From: CAZLKN01 sp964560135
GTDB lineage: Bacteria; Actinomycetota; JAICYB01
Reading direction: 5' to 3'
Length of the DNA stretch: 64,000 bases
NCBI GenBank assembly: GCA_964560135.1
Contig: CAZLKN010000002.1
Span: forward strand, 1 to 64,000
Positions 43,571 through 53,081 of this stretch are shown one piece after another. Positions within the stretch are counted from its first letter, which is position 1; each line of letters opens with the position of its first letter. Under the pieces are notes generated by a model. The model made no database searches, had not been told where the DNA came from, and saw nothing but the letters and a program-made list of their open reading frames with translations. A program made the position numbers and the translations under genes.

Positions 43571-44764
43571 ATGGAACTCCGCCTACTTCGCCGCCACGTG
43601 AACTCACGCGCGCGACCGCAACCGGATGGGACGGTCGACGGTGTCGCGCGCCTGGATCGCCGTACCAAGAGGCTGGTGGGGCGGCTCAAGCCCGGCAACC
43701 TGGCGATCATCGATCACGAGGACGTCGATCGCATGGCTGCCGAAAGCCTGATCGAGCACGGCGTCGGGGCCGTGGTGAACGCGAAGAAGTCGATCTCCGG
43801 ACGCTACCCGAACCTCGGTCCGATCCTGCTCGCCAGGGCAGGGGTCCCCTTGCTCGACGACGTCGGCGACGAGGTCTTCGACCGTGTCCGGGAGGGTGAC
43901 GAGGTCCGGATGGACGGCGACCGGCTGCTGGTCGGTGAAGAGGTCGTCGCCAAAGGCCGGCGACTGGACGAGGACGACATCAGCTCCCTCATGGACGACG
44001 CCCACACCCGTCTGTCCCAGACCGTTGAACGCTTCGCAGAGAACACGCTGGAATACGTGCGGCGTGAGCAGGACATCCTGCTCCGCGCGCTGCGCGCCCC
44101 CGAGTTGCGGACCCAGATGGCCGGGCGCCACGCCCTGGTCATCACGAGGGGATACCACTACAAGGACGACCTCCATGCCCTGCGCGGCTACGTCCGGGAG
44201 ATGAAGCCGGTGATCGTGGCCGTGGACGGCGCCGCGGACGCGTGCCTGGCCATCGGGGCTCGTCCGCACATCATCTTCGGGGACATGGACTCGGTCTCGA
44301 CGGAGGCCCTGCGCTGCGGGGCGGAGCTGCTCGTCCATGGATATGCCGACGGTGTGGCCCCCGGGCTGCCGCGGGTCGAAGCGCTGGGCTTGGACTGCAA
44401 GGTCGTCACCGCGCCGGGCACGAGCGAGGATGTGGCGATGCTCCTCGCCCACGAGCAGGGGGCCGAGCTGATCGTGGCCGTCGGAAGCCACACCTCGATG
44501 GTGGAGTTCCTCGACAAAGGACGGGCCGGGATGGCCTCGACCTTCCTGGCGCGCCTGCGCATCGGTCCGAGCCTGGTGGACGCCAAAGGCGTGTCCCAGC
44601 TCTACCGCACACGGGTCCGCACACGTGATCTCGTGTTCCTGGTCCTCGCGGCCCTCGTGACCATGGTGATCGTGACCATCGTGTCCCGACCGATGCGGCT
44701 GTACTGGGAGTCGATCTGGCAGATGCTGGAGCAATTCCTCTTCCGGCTGCGAGGATCGTTTTGA
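43571..44764 (+). CDS. steA: SteA-like cell-division protein
   Basis: 397 residues. An N-terminal domain (about 20-150) and a thiamine-pyrophosphokinase-like core (about 180-340, with VIVAVDGAADACLAIGARPHIIFGDMDS) are followed by a C-terminal membrane helix (about 355-375, DLVFLVLAALVTMVIVTIV). In Corynebacterium glutamicum SteA and SteB form a septal complex that regulates wall hydrolases; this protein has the same layout and the same neighbours (recN before, SteB after). The GDMDS motif retains acidic residues of the nucleotide-binding fold, but enzymatic activity is unproven. AGGAAA lies eight bases before the ATG. The end overlaps steB by four bases (TTGA). Confidence 0.87.
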   Translation: MELRLLRRHVNSRARPQPDGTVDGVARLDRRTKRLVGRLKPGNLAIIDHEDVDRMAAESLIEHGVGAVVNAKKSISGRYPNLGPILLARAGVPLLDDVGDEVFDRVREGDEVRMDGDRLLVGEEVVAKGRRLDEDDISSLMDDAHTRLSQTVERFAENTLEYVRREQDILLRALRAPELRTQMAGRHALVITRGYHYKDDLHALRGYVREMKPVIVAVDGAADACLAIGARPHIIFGDMDSVSTEALRCGAELLVHGYADGVAPGLPRVEALGLDCKVVTAPGTSEDVAMLLAHEQGAELIVAVGSHTSMVEFLDKGRAGMASTFLARLRIGPSLVDAKGVSQLYRTRVRTRDLVFLVLAALVTMVIVTIVSRPMRLYWESIWQMLEQFLFRLRGSF

Positions 44765-45687
44765 TCGACTTCCGCTACCACATCGTCTCGATCATCGCCG
44801 TATTCCTGGCTCTGGGCCTCGGCATCCTGATGGGTACGACGGTGCTCGACCGCGCTGTTGTGGACGGGCTCGAGGGCCAGATGCGCCGGCTCAGCGGGAA
44901 CCTGGAGGACGCTCGAACCGAGATCGTCGACCTCCGGCGGGACGTGGACCGCACCTCGGAGATGGTGGAGCAGCTCGGTCCCTGGGCGGGCGAGGGCCGC
45001 CTCGCAGATCGGCCCACCCTGTTCGTGTACGACGGCGGCGGCGGCCGGTGGCGGGCGGAGACGCAGGCGGGACTCCTGCGGGCCGGAGCGGTCCAGGCCG
45101 GATCGGTGACCTTCACCGAGAAGTGGGCCCTGGTCCTCGAGGGGAGCCGGGAGGAGCTGGAGCTGGTCGTCCGCTCCGTGACTCCCGCCTTCGAGCCCGG
45201 CGATGACCTCGTGGACGAGGTGCTGAGCCTCCTGGGAGAGCGGTTGCTGGAGCCGACGGGCCGCGCCCTGATGGGGCGCCTCGTGGAGGCCGGGTTCCTG
45301 GCCGTCGAGCGGGGCGAGATCGCCGGGGAGTGGCCCCCGCCCGGAACCGCGGTGGTGTCCTTCGCCAGCCCGCACCGCGAGGATGCGCCGAACCCCGGTT
45401 GGCTGGCGTCCTTCAGCCGCGGGGCGGGCGCTGTGGCGCCGACCCTCGTGGTGGGTGAGGCCCCCGGAAGGCACGATGCCGTCCGGGTGATCCGGGAGGA
45501 GGAGGCCGCGCCGTCGACCCTGGCGACCTTCGATTCGGCGGCCGAGGATCCCACCGGCGTCGGCGCCGTGCTGGCTCTGGAGGCCGCCATCCTGCAGGTG
45601 GGAAGCCACTTCGGGGCCGAAGACGGCCTGCGGTTCCTCCCCGAGGTACCGCGTGAGGCACCCGGGGACCCCGACCAGAGCACCTGA
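44761..45687 (+). CDS. steB: SteB/MctB-family membrane-anchored protein
   Basis: 308 residues. The N-terminal membrane segment is IVSIIAVFLALGLGILMGTTVL, followed by an extracytoplasmic coiled coil (about 35-75) and a Rossmann-like domain beginning LFVYDGGG. The family was named MctB (Rv1698) for an effect on copper in mycobacteria, and SteB for its role with SteA in division; context favours the latter. The TTG start is fixed by the steA overlap and the canonical IDFRYHIVS N-terminus. The stop overlaps the murJ ATG by one base. Confidence 0.87.
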   Translation: MIDFRYHIVSIIAVFLALGLGILMGTTVLDRAVVDGLEGQMRRLSGNLEDARTEIVDLRRDVDRTSEMVEQLGPWAGEGRLADRPTLFVYDGGGGRWRAETQAGLLRAGAVQAGSVTFTEKWALVLEGSREELELVVRSVTPAFEPGDDLVDEVLSLLGERLLEPTGRALMGRLVEAGFLAVERGEIAGEWPPPGTAVVSFASPHREDAPNPGWLASFSRGAGAVAPTLVVGEAPGRHDAVRVIREEEAAPSTLATFDSAAEDPTGVGAVLALEAAILQVGSHFGAEDGLRFLPEVPREAPGDPDQST

Positions 45688-47300
45688 TGGACCGGACCGG
45701 ACGGGGGACGGTCCCGGGGCCGGAGCCGGGGCTCCTCCGCGCCAGCGCGCAGATCTCGGTGATCACCCTGCTGGCGCGGGTGGCAGGCTTCGCCCGGTGG
45801 ATCGTCCTCGGCCTGACCGTGGGAGCCACCTACCTCGGCAACACCTATCAGACCGCGAACTGGGTGCCCAACATCGTCTTCGAGCTGGTGGCCGGCGGTG
45901 TGCTGTCGGCGGTGTTCGTCCCGACCTTCGTGGCGGAGTTGGAGCGGGGTCGGGAGCGCGGGATGGAGGTCGCGGCGAGCCTGGCCAACGTGTTCCTGCT
46001 GATCTCCGTCCCGATCGTGGTCGCCGGAGCGCTCCTCGCCCGTCCGATCATGCGCGCCATGACCATCGGCGTGGCCGACGAGGCGGTGCGCGCCGCCCAG
46101 ATCGAACTCGGCGCCTGGTTCCTGTGGTTCTTCCTGCCGCAGATCCCGCTCTACCTTCTGGCGATGGTGATGACGGGGCTGCTGCACGCCCATCGCCGGT
46201 TCGCGATCCCGGCCGCCGCGCCGCTGTTCTCGAGCCTCGTCGTGATCTCCACCTACCTCACGTTCCGGTTCCTGGGTCCCGGCGCCGACCTCGGGACGGT
46301 CACCCCGACGCAGCTCTACGTGCTCGCCGGCGGGACCACCGCCGGGGTCTTCGTCCTGGCCTTCAGCCAGCTTCCCTCGGTGCTCAGGCTCGGCGTGCGG
46401 TGGAGGCCGGTACTGGGGTGGCGCGACCCCGTGGTACGCCGCGCCATCCGGGCGGGGGTGTGGGGCATCGCGTTCTTCGCGGTGACCGAGGTAGGGCTGC
46501 TCGTGACGCTCGTCCTCGCCAACCGGGTCGAGGGCGGCGTCGTCGGCTACCAGGTGGCCTTCGCCTTCTTCGAGCTGCCCAATGCCCTCGTCGGGCTCCC
46601 GGTGGCCGTGGCGCTGTTCCCGGCCCTCGCCCAGCGCGCCGCCCGTGGGGACGAGGCCGGGTACGCGGGGCTGCTGTCCACCGGTTTCCGGGCCACCGCC
46701 TTCCTGGCCGCACCGGCGGCAGTGGGGCTGTTCGTCCTGGCGCCGACCCTGGCCGACGCCATCCTGGGACGGGGGGGCCCCGCCGAGGCCGCGCCTGCGC
46801 TCGTCGCCTCTGCGCTGCGTGCCCTCGCCGTCGGGCTGCCGGCCTACGCGCTGGTCGCGACCCTCACCCGCTCGTTCTATGCCCGCCACCAGACCCGGCC
46901 CCCGGTGGCCCTCAACGGTGTGTCGGTAGGGACCTATGCGCTGATCGCCGTGCCCGCCACGCTTGTTCTCGCGCCGACCGGCGGTGACGCGCTCCGGATC
47001 CTCGGGCTGGGTCACGCAGCGGGCCAGTGGGTGGGTGTGGCCCTCGGCGTGGTCCTGCTGGCCGGGCGTGCCCCCGGCTGGACGGTCGCAACCGACCTCC
47101 GGTCCTTCGCCGCGAGCCTGCTCCGGGCGACGGTGATGGGCGGCCTCGTCTGGTTCGTGGTGGACGGGATGTCCGACGCCCAGGCGCCGCTGGCCGTCCT
47201 CGCCGGCCTGGCCGCGGGCGGCTTCGCCTACCTGGCTCTCTCGGCGCGGTCGCCCGAGCTCCGCCGCGCGCTCGACCTGGTGAAGGGGCTGCGTCGATGA
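45687..47300 (+). CDS. murJ: Lipid II flippase MurJ/MviN-family protein
   Basis: Polytopic MOP-superfamily transporter of 537 residues with about 13-14 membrane segments. Family features are LLARVAGFARWIVLGLTVG at TM1, NWVPNIVFELVAGGVLSAVFVP and the central FFELPNALVGLPVAVALFPALAQ. It would move lipid-linked precursors such as lipid II across the membrane. The acting substrate may differ, since it is encoded with a glycosyltransferase and a MraY/WecA-like enzyme and could serve another glycan. It overlaps steB by one base and the GT gene by four. Confidence 0.88.
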   Translation: MDRTGRGTVPGPEPGLLRASAQISVITLLARVAGFARWIVLGLTVGATYLGNTYQTANWVPNIVFELVAGGVLSAVFVPTFVAELERGRERGMEVAASLANVFLLISVPIVVAGALLARPIMRAMTIGVADEAVRAAQIELGAWFLWFFLPQIPLYLLAMVMTGLLHAHRRFAIPAAAPLFSSLVVISTYLTFRFLGPGADLGTVTPTQLYVLAGGTTAGVFVLAFSQLPSVLRLGVRWRPVLGWRDPVVRRAIRAGVWGIAFFAVTEVGLLVTLVLANRVEGGVVGYQVAFAFFELPNALVGLPVAVALFPALAQRAARGDEAGYAGLLSTGFRATAFLAAPAAVGLFVLAPTLADAILGRGGPAEAAPALVASALRALAVGLPAYALVATLTRSFYARHQTRPPVALNGVSVGTYALIAVPATLVLAPTGGDALRILGLGHAAGQWVGVALGVVLLAGRAPGWTVATDLRSFAASLLRATVMGGLVWFVVDGMSDAQAPLAVLAGLAAGGFAYLALSARSPELRRALDLVKGLRR

Positions 47301-48286
47301 GACGGGTCGCCCACGTACTCGGACCGTCGCGCGGGGGGATCCGGCGCCACGTCCGCTACCTCGCCGGACACCCGCCGGCGGGATGGGAGACCTCCGCCGT
47401 GTGGGGGCCGGCCGATCTCGCCCCCTACTTCGAGGGCCTGCCGTTCCGTCCGCTGCGCCGGCGTGACCTCGCGCGGGCCGGATGGGACGCCGATGTGGTC
47501 CACGCCCACGGCCTCAGCGTCGGCGCCGCGGCGCTGCGCCCACGGCGTCCGCCGGTGGTGCTGACGATGCACATGGACCTGCCGGTCCAGGGCCGGACGG
47601 CCGCCAACCCGCTCCTGCGCGCCGCCGCGCCGGTTGTCGTCCGCTCCGCTGATGCGGTCATCGCCGTGTCCGGACGGATCCGGTCGCTGTTCCCGCGGGC
47701 ACGGTACATCCCACCGGCGGTCGATCCGCTGCCGGCGCCTGCGCGCTCGCGCGACGACGTCCGGGCGGACCTGGGCGCGGCCGGGGGCGATGTGGTCGCC
47801 CTCGCCCTCGCCCGCCTGCACCCCGACAAGGCTCTGGACGTCCTCGTCGAAGCCGTCGCGGCCTCCGGCGCCGTGGGCTGGATCGCCGGGGAGGGTCCGG
47901 ACCACTCGCGTCTGGAACGCCTCGCCCGCGGCGCAGCCGTCCGCTTCCTCGGCTACCGCGACGACGTCGCCGACCTCCTGGGCGCAGCCGACGTCCTGGC
48001 GATGACGTCGGTGGGGGAGGGATACCCTATCGCTGTCGTGGAGGCCATCACCGCCGGGACGCCCGTCATCGCCACCCGCGTGGGGGCGATCGAGGAGATC
48101 GTCGCCGACGCGGGGCTCCTGGTACCCGCAGGGGACCGTGCAGGATTCGCGGAGGCGCTGACCCGCTTCACGCGGGACGCCGACCTCCGGGCAGGACTGA
48201 CCGCCCGGGCCCGCGAGGTGCGTCTGCCCACCCCCGAGGAGCTCGTGGCCCGGGTCGGGTGCGTGTACGAGGAGGTGGTCCGGTGA
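47297..48286 (+). CDS. Glycosyltransferase, GT4 family
   Basis: GT-B-fold cytoplasmic enzyme of 329 residues. The N-terminal domain starts RVAHVLGPSRGGIRRHVRYL, the glycine-rich acceptor loop. The donor-binding domain includes ALARLHPDKALDVLVEA and the E-x7-E motif in GEGYPIAVVEAITAGTPVIAT. Donor and acceptor are unknown. Its four-base overlaps with murJ and with the next gene imply a shared pathway, probably a lipid-linked glycan. Confidence 0.88.
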   Translation: MRRVAHVLGPSRGGIRRHVRYLAGHPPAGWETSAVWGPADLAPYFEGLPFRPLRRRDLARAGWDADVVHAHGLSVGAAALRPRRPPVVLTMHMDLPVQGRTAANPLLRAAAPVVVRSADAVIAVSGRIRSLFPRARYIPPAVDPLPAPARSRDDVRADLGAAGGDVVALALARLHPDKALDVLVEAVAASGAVGWIAGEGPDHSRLERLARGAAVRFLGYRDDVADLLGAADVLAMTSVGEGYPIAVVEAITAGTPVIATRVGAIEEIVADAGLLVPAGDRAGFAEALTRFTRDADLRAGLTARAREVRLPTPEELVARVGCVYEEVVR

Positions 48287-50559
48287 GGCGGATCCTCGCC
48301 CCGGCCCTCGTCGTGCTCGCAGCGGTGTCGCTCGGGGCTCCGACGGCCGCGGCCGCCGCCGAGCCCGTCGGACGGGGCGCGGAGCGCGTGCTGATCTTCA
48401 CGATGCCCGGCGTCACCTGGGAGGACGTCGAAGACGCCCGGACCCCGGCGATCGACGGCCTCGTGGATTCCGGAGCGGTGGCGGCGATGTCGGTCCGGAC
48501 GGCCGCGCGGCGTACGGACGCCGCGCGCGGCTACCTCACCCTCGGCGCGGGAAACCGCGCCAACGTCCGGATGGGCGACGTGCTGGCGCAGCTCGCCTTC
48601 AACGTCGAGGACCCCTTCGAGGGCGGCACCGCCGGCGACGCACTGAGGCGGCGCACCGGCCGGGCCCCCCGGGGGGAGATCGTCCATCTCGGTGTGCCGA
48701 TGCTGGAGCGGCGCCAGCGCAGCTTGCACTACGGCACCGAGGTGGGGGCCCTCGGTGAGGCACTGGCGGCGGCGGGGATCCCCCGCGCGGTGGTGTCCGC
48801 CGGTGACCTCGCCGACGAGCCCCAGGGGACGGCGACCCTGCGCCGCTCGTCGGTGCTCGGCCTGGTCGACGCCACGGGCTCGGTCGACGGCGGCCGCCTC
48901 GACAACCTGGTTACCGACGATCCTGGGGGACCGTTCGGCCGCGCCACCGATCCCGCCCACTTCCTCGCGGCCACCCGCGACGCGCTGGCGTCCGCGCGCG
49001 TGATCCTCGTCGAACCTGGAGAGACGCTGCGCGCCGACGACTTCACCGAGGTCGTGGCCTCCGGGCGCCAGGCCGCGGTGAGGAGGTGGGCGCTGCAACG
49101 CACCGACGCCCTGCTCGGGGCGGTGCTCGCCGAGCTCGGACCACGTGACCTCGTGATCGTCGTGTCCGTCTCCGGCCCCCAGGGCACCCCCCGCGAGCAG
49201 CTCACCCCGCTGATCGTGTCGGGACACGGGGTCGAACGGGGTTTGCTCACCTCGCCGAGCACCCGCTGGGAGGGCCTGGCGGCCCTCACCGACGTCGCCC
49301 CAGCCGTACTCGACGCCCTGGGGCTGGCGGTGCCCGCATCCATGACCGGAACACCGCTGCGCCACGTCGCCGACGCATCCGCGGACCGGTCCGAGCGCAT
49401 GGCCGAGCTCAGCCGGGTGTCGCTCACCCGGGAGCGGGTGACGCCGCTGGTCGCCACGGTCCTGACGGTCCTGCTCTTCCTGCTGGCGATCCTGGCTTTC
49501 CTGGTCTTCGTTGGGGACGGCTCCCGGCCGTTGGGCCGGGCGCTCTTGGGGCTGGCCTACATGGTTCTGGCGATCCCGCCGGCCACGCTGATCAGCCGGG
49601 CGGTAGGTGCCCACGCCCTCGCCGACGCCGGGTACCACCTTGTGATCTGGTCGGTCGTGGTTCTCCTGGCGATCCTCGCTGCCGCCCTTCCCGGCCCCCG
49701 CTGGGGGGGAGGCGTCGTGCTCCTGCTCATGTCGGCCCTGCTCCACCTGGGCGACGGACTCCTCGGGGGACCGCTGCAGCTCAATGCCGTCTTCGGCCAC
49801 TCGCCGATTGTGGCCGGCCGCTTCTACGGCCTGAGCAACGGAGGCCACGCGATCCTGTACCCGGCCGCATTCCTCGGCCTGCTCGGTCTGCTCGAACTGA
49901 GTGGTCGCCGCCGGGCTCCGCTATGGTCCGGCCCGGCTCTGCTCGTGGTGCCGCTCCTGGTCGGCCTGCCCATGTTCGGAGCAAACTTCGGTGGCTTCCT
50001 CGCCGGCCTCGTGGGTGTCGGCACCGCCTTCGCCATCGCCCGCGGGTGGCGCTTCCGCCTCCCCTGGGTGGCGGGCGTGGGCGTGGGGGCGGTGGTCCTG
50101 GCCGCGGGACTGACGGCCCTGGATGCAGCCCGGCCCCCGGAGGTCCGGACCCATCTCGGGCGCTTCGCCCTCCGGGTCTCCGAGGGCGGGTGGGAGGCCC
50201 TCACGACGGTCATCACACGCAAGGTCCAGGCCAACCTCGGGGTCATCGGGTTCACGTCCTGGACGCTCATGATCCCGATCGCCCTCGCCGTCTGCGCCCT
50301 GTTCCTGATGCGCCCCCGAGGGATCCTGCGGGACACCCTCCCACGACATCCGCTGCTCCGCGCGGCGCTGATCGGATCCATCGTGACCGCCGTGGTCGGC
50401 TTCGCCGTGAACGACTCGGGGATCGCGATCCCCGCGCTCATCTTCGGGCACGTGGCCCCCTTCCTCGTGCTGCTGGCTCTGGACGCCGACATGCCGCCCG
50501 GGCTGGGGCCCGTCCGGCGCCAGGCCCGGGTCCGCGAGCGCGCCCAACCGCTGCCGTGA
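48283..50559 (+). CDS. Large membrane protein with extracytoplasmic phosphatase-like domain
   Basis: Not assigned. 758 residues: a signal sequence (about 1-30, ending TAAAAAE), an extracytoplasmic domain (about 35-385) and about 10 membrane segments (about 400-740). The outer domain resembles the alkaline phosphatase/sulfatase fold, shown by LIFTMPGVTWEDV at the start, GYLTLGAGNRANV and, near its end, LTDVAPAVLDALGLAVPASMTG. The position where metal-binding enzymes usually have Asp (D-G) reads P-G here, so catalytic activity is doubtful. It overlaps the GT4 gene and the MraY-like gene by four bases each. A role in moving or modifying a lipid-linked glycan is inferred from context only. Confidence 0.65.
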   Translation: MRRILAPALVVLAAVSLGAPTAAAAAEPVGRGAERVLIFTMPGVTWEDVEDARTPAIDGLVDSGAVAAMSVRTAARRTDAARGYLTLGAGNRANVRMGDVLAQLAFNVEDPFEGGTAGDALRRRTGRAPRGEIVHLGVPMLERRQRSLHYGTEVGALGEALAAAGIPRAVVSAGDLADEPQGTATLRRSSVLGLVDATGSVDGGRLDNLVTDDPGGPFGRATDPAHFLAATRDALASARVILVEPGETLRADDFTEVVASGRQAAVRRWALQRTDALLGAVLAELGPRDLVIVVSVSGPQGTPREQLTPLIVSGHGVERGLLTSPSTRWEGLAALTDVAPAVLDALGLAVPASMTGTPLRHVADASADRSERMAELSRVSLTRERVTPLVATVLTVLLFLLAILAFLVFVGDGSRPLGRALLGLAYMVLAIPPATLISRAVGAHALADAGYHLVIWSVVVLLAILAAALPGPRWGGGVVLLLMSALLHLGDGLLGGPLQLNAVFGHSPIVAGRFYGLSNGGHAILYPAAFLGLLGLLELSGRRRAPLWSGPALLVVPLLVGLPMFGANFGGFLAGLVGVGTAFAIARGWRFRLPWVAGVGVGAVVLAAGLTALDAARPPEVRTHLGRFALRVSEGGWEALTTVITRKVQANLGVIGFTSWTLMIPIALAVCALFLMRPRGILRDTLPRHPLLRAALIGSIVTAVVGFAVNDSGIAIPALIFGHVAPFLVLLALDADMPPGLGPVRRQARVRERAQPLP

Positions 50560-51383
50560 CCGTGCTGCAGGCCTTCGTGGCCGCCCTCGTCGGGGGCCTG
50601 GCGACCCTCGTTCTGGTGCGGCGTCCGCCCGGGATGCTGCTCGGCCCCCGGCACCTGCGGGAGAACTACCGGGGCCGGACGCTGCCCGGCACCCTCGGGG
50701 CCGTCCTCACCGTCCCGCTGGGCTGCGGGGCGGGGACCGTGGTTCTGGTGGACCCGCCGGACACCGCGCCGGGCCTTCTGCTCGCCGGAGCCGGTGCGGT
50801 GATGGCGATCCTCGGCCTCCTCGACGACCTCTACGCGAGCCGACGCGCGGGCGGCTTCGCGGGCCACCTCCGGGCCCTGCTCCGGGGTGAGGTGACCACC
50901 GGGCTCCTGAAGGCCGGCGGCGGGGGACTGGTCGGGCTGGGGGCAGCCTGGGCGCTGGGCCTGCGGGGTGCGTGGATCCCGGTCGGGGGCCTGGTGGTCG
51001 CCCTGACCACGAACCTCGTCAACCTGCTCGACCTGCGTCCGGGCCGGGCGGGGAAGGTGTGGCTGGCGGCCTGGCTGTGCCATCTCGCGGCTCTGCCGCC
51101 GGCATCGGCGGTGGTGGCGGGTGCCGCGGTGTTCGGAGGCCTGGCCGCCTTCCTGCCCGCCGATCTGCGGGAGCGGGGGATGCTGGGCGACACGGGCGCG
51201 AACCTGCTCGGGGCGGTGCTCGGGGTGTCTCTGGTCGCCGCGGTGGGCCACGGGGGCCTGGTGGTGCTCCTCGTGGTGCTGGTGGCGCTGACCGTGGCCT
51301 CGGAGATCGTGTCCTTCAGCCGCGTGATCGAACGGGTCCGGCCTCTGAACGCGCTGGACCGCCTGGGGCGCGCCGGCGGCTGA
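50556..51383 (+). CDS. MraY/WecA-like membrane glycosyl-1-phosphate transferase
   Basis: 275 residues with about eight to nine membrane segments. Conserved acidic motifs of the polyprenyl-phosphate sugar-1-phosphate transferase superfamily are visible: LGLLDDLYA (the DD pair), NLVNLLDLRPGRAGK and ERGMLGDTGANLLG. It is shorter than MraY (about 320-360), so the sugar donor and specificity are uncertain. The GTG start overlaps the preceding stop (GTGA). It is the last gene of the steA-to-MraY-like unit; the main mraY would be expected in a dcw cluster elsewhere. Confidence 0.75.
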   Translation: MTVLQAFVAALVGGLATLVLVRRPPGMLLGPRHLRENYRGRTLPGTLGAVLTVPLGCGAGTVVLVDPPDTAPGLLLAGAGAVMAILGLLDDLYASRRAGGFAGHLRALLRGEVTTGLLKAGGGGLVGLGAAWALGLRGAWIPVGGLVVALTTNLVNLLDLRPGRAGKVWLAAWLCHLAALPPASAVVAGAAVFGGLAAFLPADLRERGMLGDTGANLLGAVLGVSLVAAVGHGGLVVLLVVLVALTVASEIVSFSRVIERVRPLNALDRLGRAGG

Positions 51384-51453
51384 GCGGCGGTGTCGGCACC
51401 CGCGCGTAGGCTCGCTGCGGGCGTGATACCTTGAGGCGACCAGGGAGGTTGAC

Positions 51454-53058
51454 GTGGCGAGACACATCTTCGTGACCGGAGGTGTCGCCTCGTCCCTCGG
51501 GAAGGGCATCACCGCCGCCTCGATCGGGCGACTCCTCGTGGCCCGGGGTCTGACCGTGGTCCTCCAGAAACTGGACCCGTACATCAACGTCGACCCCGGC
51601 ACGATGAACCCGTTCCAGCACGGCGAGGTGTTCGTGACCGAGGACGGGGCCGAAACAGATCTCGATCTCGGCCATTACGAACGGTTCGTGGACACGAACC
51701 TCGGGCGCGAGTCGAACGTGACCACCGGCCAGATCTATTGGTCGGTGCTCCAGCGCGAGCGGCGGGGCGAGTTCCTGGGTGAGACCGTGCAGGTGATCCC
51801 GCACATCACCAACGAGATCAAGGACCGCATCCTGGCCCTCGGCCGCGACTCGTCGGTGGACGTGGTGATCACCGAGGTCGGGGGCACCGTCGGCGACATC
51901 GAGTCGTTGCCGTTCCTCGAGGCGATCCGCCAAGTGCGCCGCGATGTCGGCCGCGAGAACATCTTCTACTGCCACGTGTCCCTGGTCCCGTTCATCTCGC
52001 CGTCCGGCGAGCTCAAGACCAAACCCACCCAGCACTCCGTGATGGCCCTGCGCTCGATCGGTATCCAGCCCGACGCCATCGTGTGCCGGTCCGACCGTCC
52101 GATCGGCCCGACCCTCAAACAGAAGATCTCGCTGCTCTGCGACGTGGACGTGGACGCGGTGGTGTCCGCCTCCGATACCCGCAACCTGTACGAGGTGCCG
52201 CTGTCCCTGAACCACGAGGGCCTCGACCGCCAGATCTGCCGTCACCTGGGCCTGCCCTCCGGGGAGCCGGATCTGACCTCCTGGCGGCAACTCTGCGACC
52301 GGGTGGCCTCGCCGGTCGGCACGGTGCGGATCGCGCTCGTGGGCAAGTACGTCAACCTGCCCGACGCCTACCTGTCGGTCACCGAGGCGCTGCGCCACGG
52401 CGGCATCCACCACCGGGTGGACGTGGACATCGTGTGGGTGGCATCCGACGGGATGATCGACGACGGCAAGCACCTCGAAGGGGTCGACGCCATCCTGATC
52501 CCCGGCGGCTTCGGCGTGCGGGGCATCGAAGGCAAGGTGCAGGCCACCCGCTACGCGCGGGAGAACGACGTTCCGTTCCTCGGGATCTGCCTCGGCCTCC
52601 AGTGCGCGGTGATCGACTTCTCCCGCCACGTGTGCGGCATGAAGGACGCCAACTCCAGCGAGTTCGACGAGGACTCGCCGTACCCGGTGATCGCCCTGCT
52701 CGCCGACCAGCATGACGTCACCGACAAGGGTGGCACCATGCGCCTGGGCACCTGGCCCTGCGTGCTCAAGGAGGGCACCAAGGCCTCCGCGGCCTACGGC
52801 GACCGTCTCGTCCACGAGCGGCACCGGCACCGCTTCGAGGTCAACCCCGAGTACCTGCCGAAGCTCGAGGCCGAGGGCCTGATCGCCTCCGGCACCTCGC
52901 CCGACGGCCAACTGGTCGAGATCGTCGAGCTGCCCGATCACCCGTGGTTCGTCGCCAGCCAGTTCCACCCCGAGTTCCGGTCGCGGCCCACGCGGGCCCA
53001 CCCGCTGTTCCGCGACTTCGTGGGGGCCGCCGCGAAGCGGGCCGGCGTGAGCGTCTGA
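51454..53058 (+). CDS. pyrG: CTP synthase
   Basis: Makes CTP from UTP, ATP and glutamine. 534 residues. The synthetase domain (1-265) begins with FVTGGVASSLGKGITAASIGRLL and contains KLDPYINVDPGTMNPFQHGEVFVTEDGAE (metal and UTP contacts, only partly listed). The glutaminase domain has the nucleophile Cys in GICLGLQ and the His/Glu pair in SQFHPEF. GGGAGG lies six bases before the GTG. A possible -10 TACCTT is at 51427-51432. Gene order recN-steA-steB-...-pyrG-NUDIX follows other actinobacteria. Confidence 0.97.
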   Translation: MARHIFVTGGVASSLGKGITAASIGRLLVARGLTVVLQKLDPYINVDPGTMNPFQHGEVFVTEDGAETDLDLGHYERFVDTNLGRESNVTTGQIYWSVLQRERRGEFLGETVQVIPHITNEIKDRILALGRDSSVDVVITEVGGTVGDIESLPFLEAIRQVRRDVGRENIFYCHVSLVPFISPSGELKTKPTQHSVMALRSIGIQPDAIVCRSDRPIGPTLKQKISLLCDVDVDAVVSASDTRNLYEVPLSLNHEGLDRQICRHLGLPSGEPDLTSWRQLCDRVASPVGTVRIALVGKYVNLPDAYLSVTEALRHGGIHHRVDVDIVWVASDGMIDDGKHLEGVDAILIPGGFGVRGIEGKVQATRYARENDVPFLGICLGLQCAVIDFSRHVCGMKDANSSEFDEDSPYPVIALLADQHDVTDKGGTMRLGTWPCVLKEGTKASAAYGDRLVHERHRHRFEVNPEYLPKLEAEGLIASGTSPDGQLVEIVELPDHPWFVASQFHPEFRSRPTRAHPLFRDFVGAAAKRAGVSV

Positions 53059-53081
53059 GAGCGACTCGAGAGGTGCCGGGC

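Noticed and set aside
44761..45687. Copper transporter as the main role of the MctB-family protein
   Set aside because: The name comes from mycobacterial work; no copper motifs are visible and the steA-murJ context points to cell division.
44775..47015. A 746-codon open frame on the minus strand opposite steB and murJ
   Set aside because: Antisense shadow of two clearly recognised genes; the translation is Arg/Gly/His/Glu-biased without domains.
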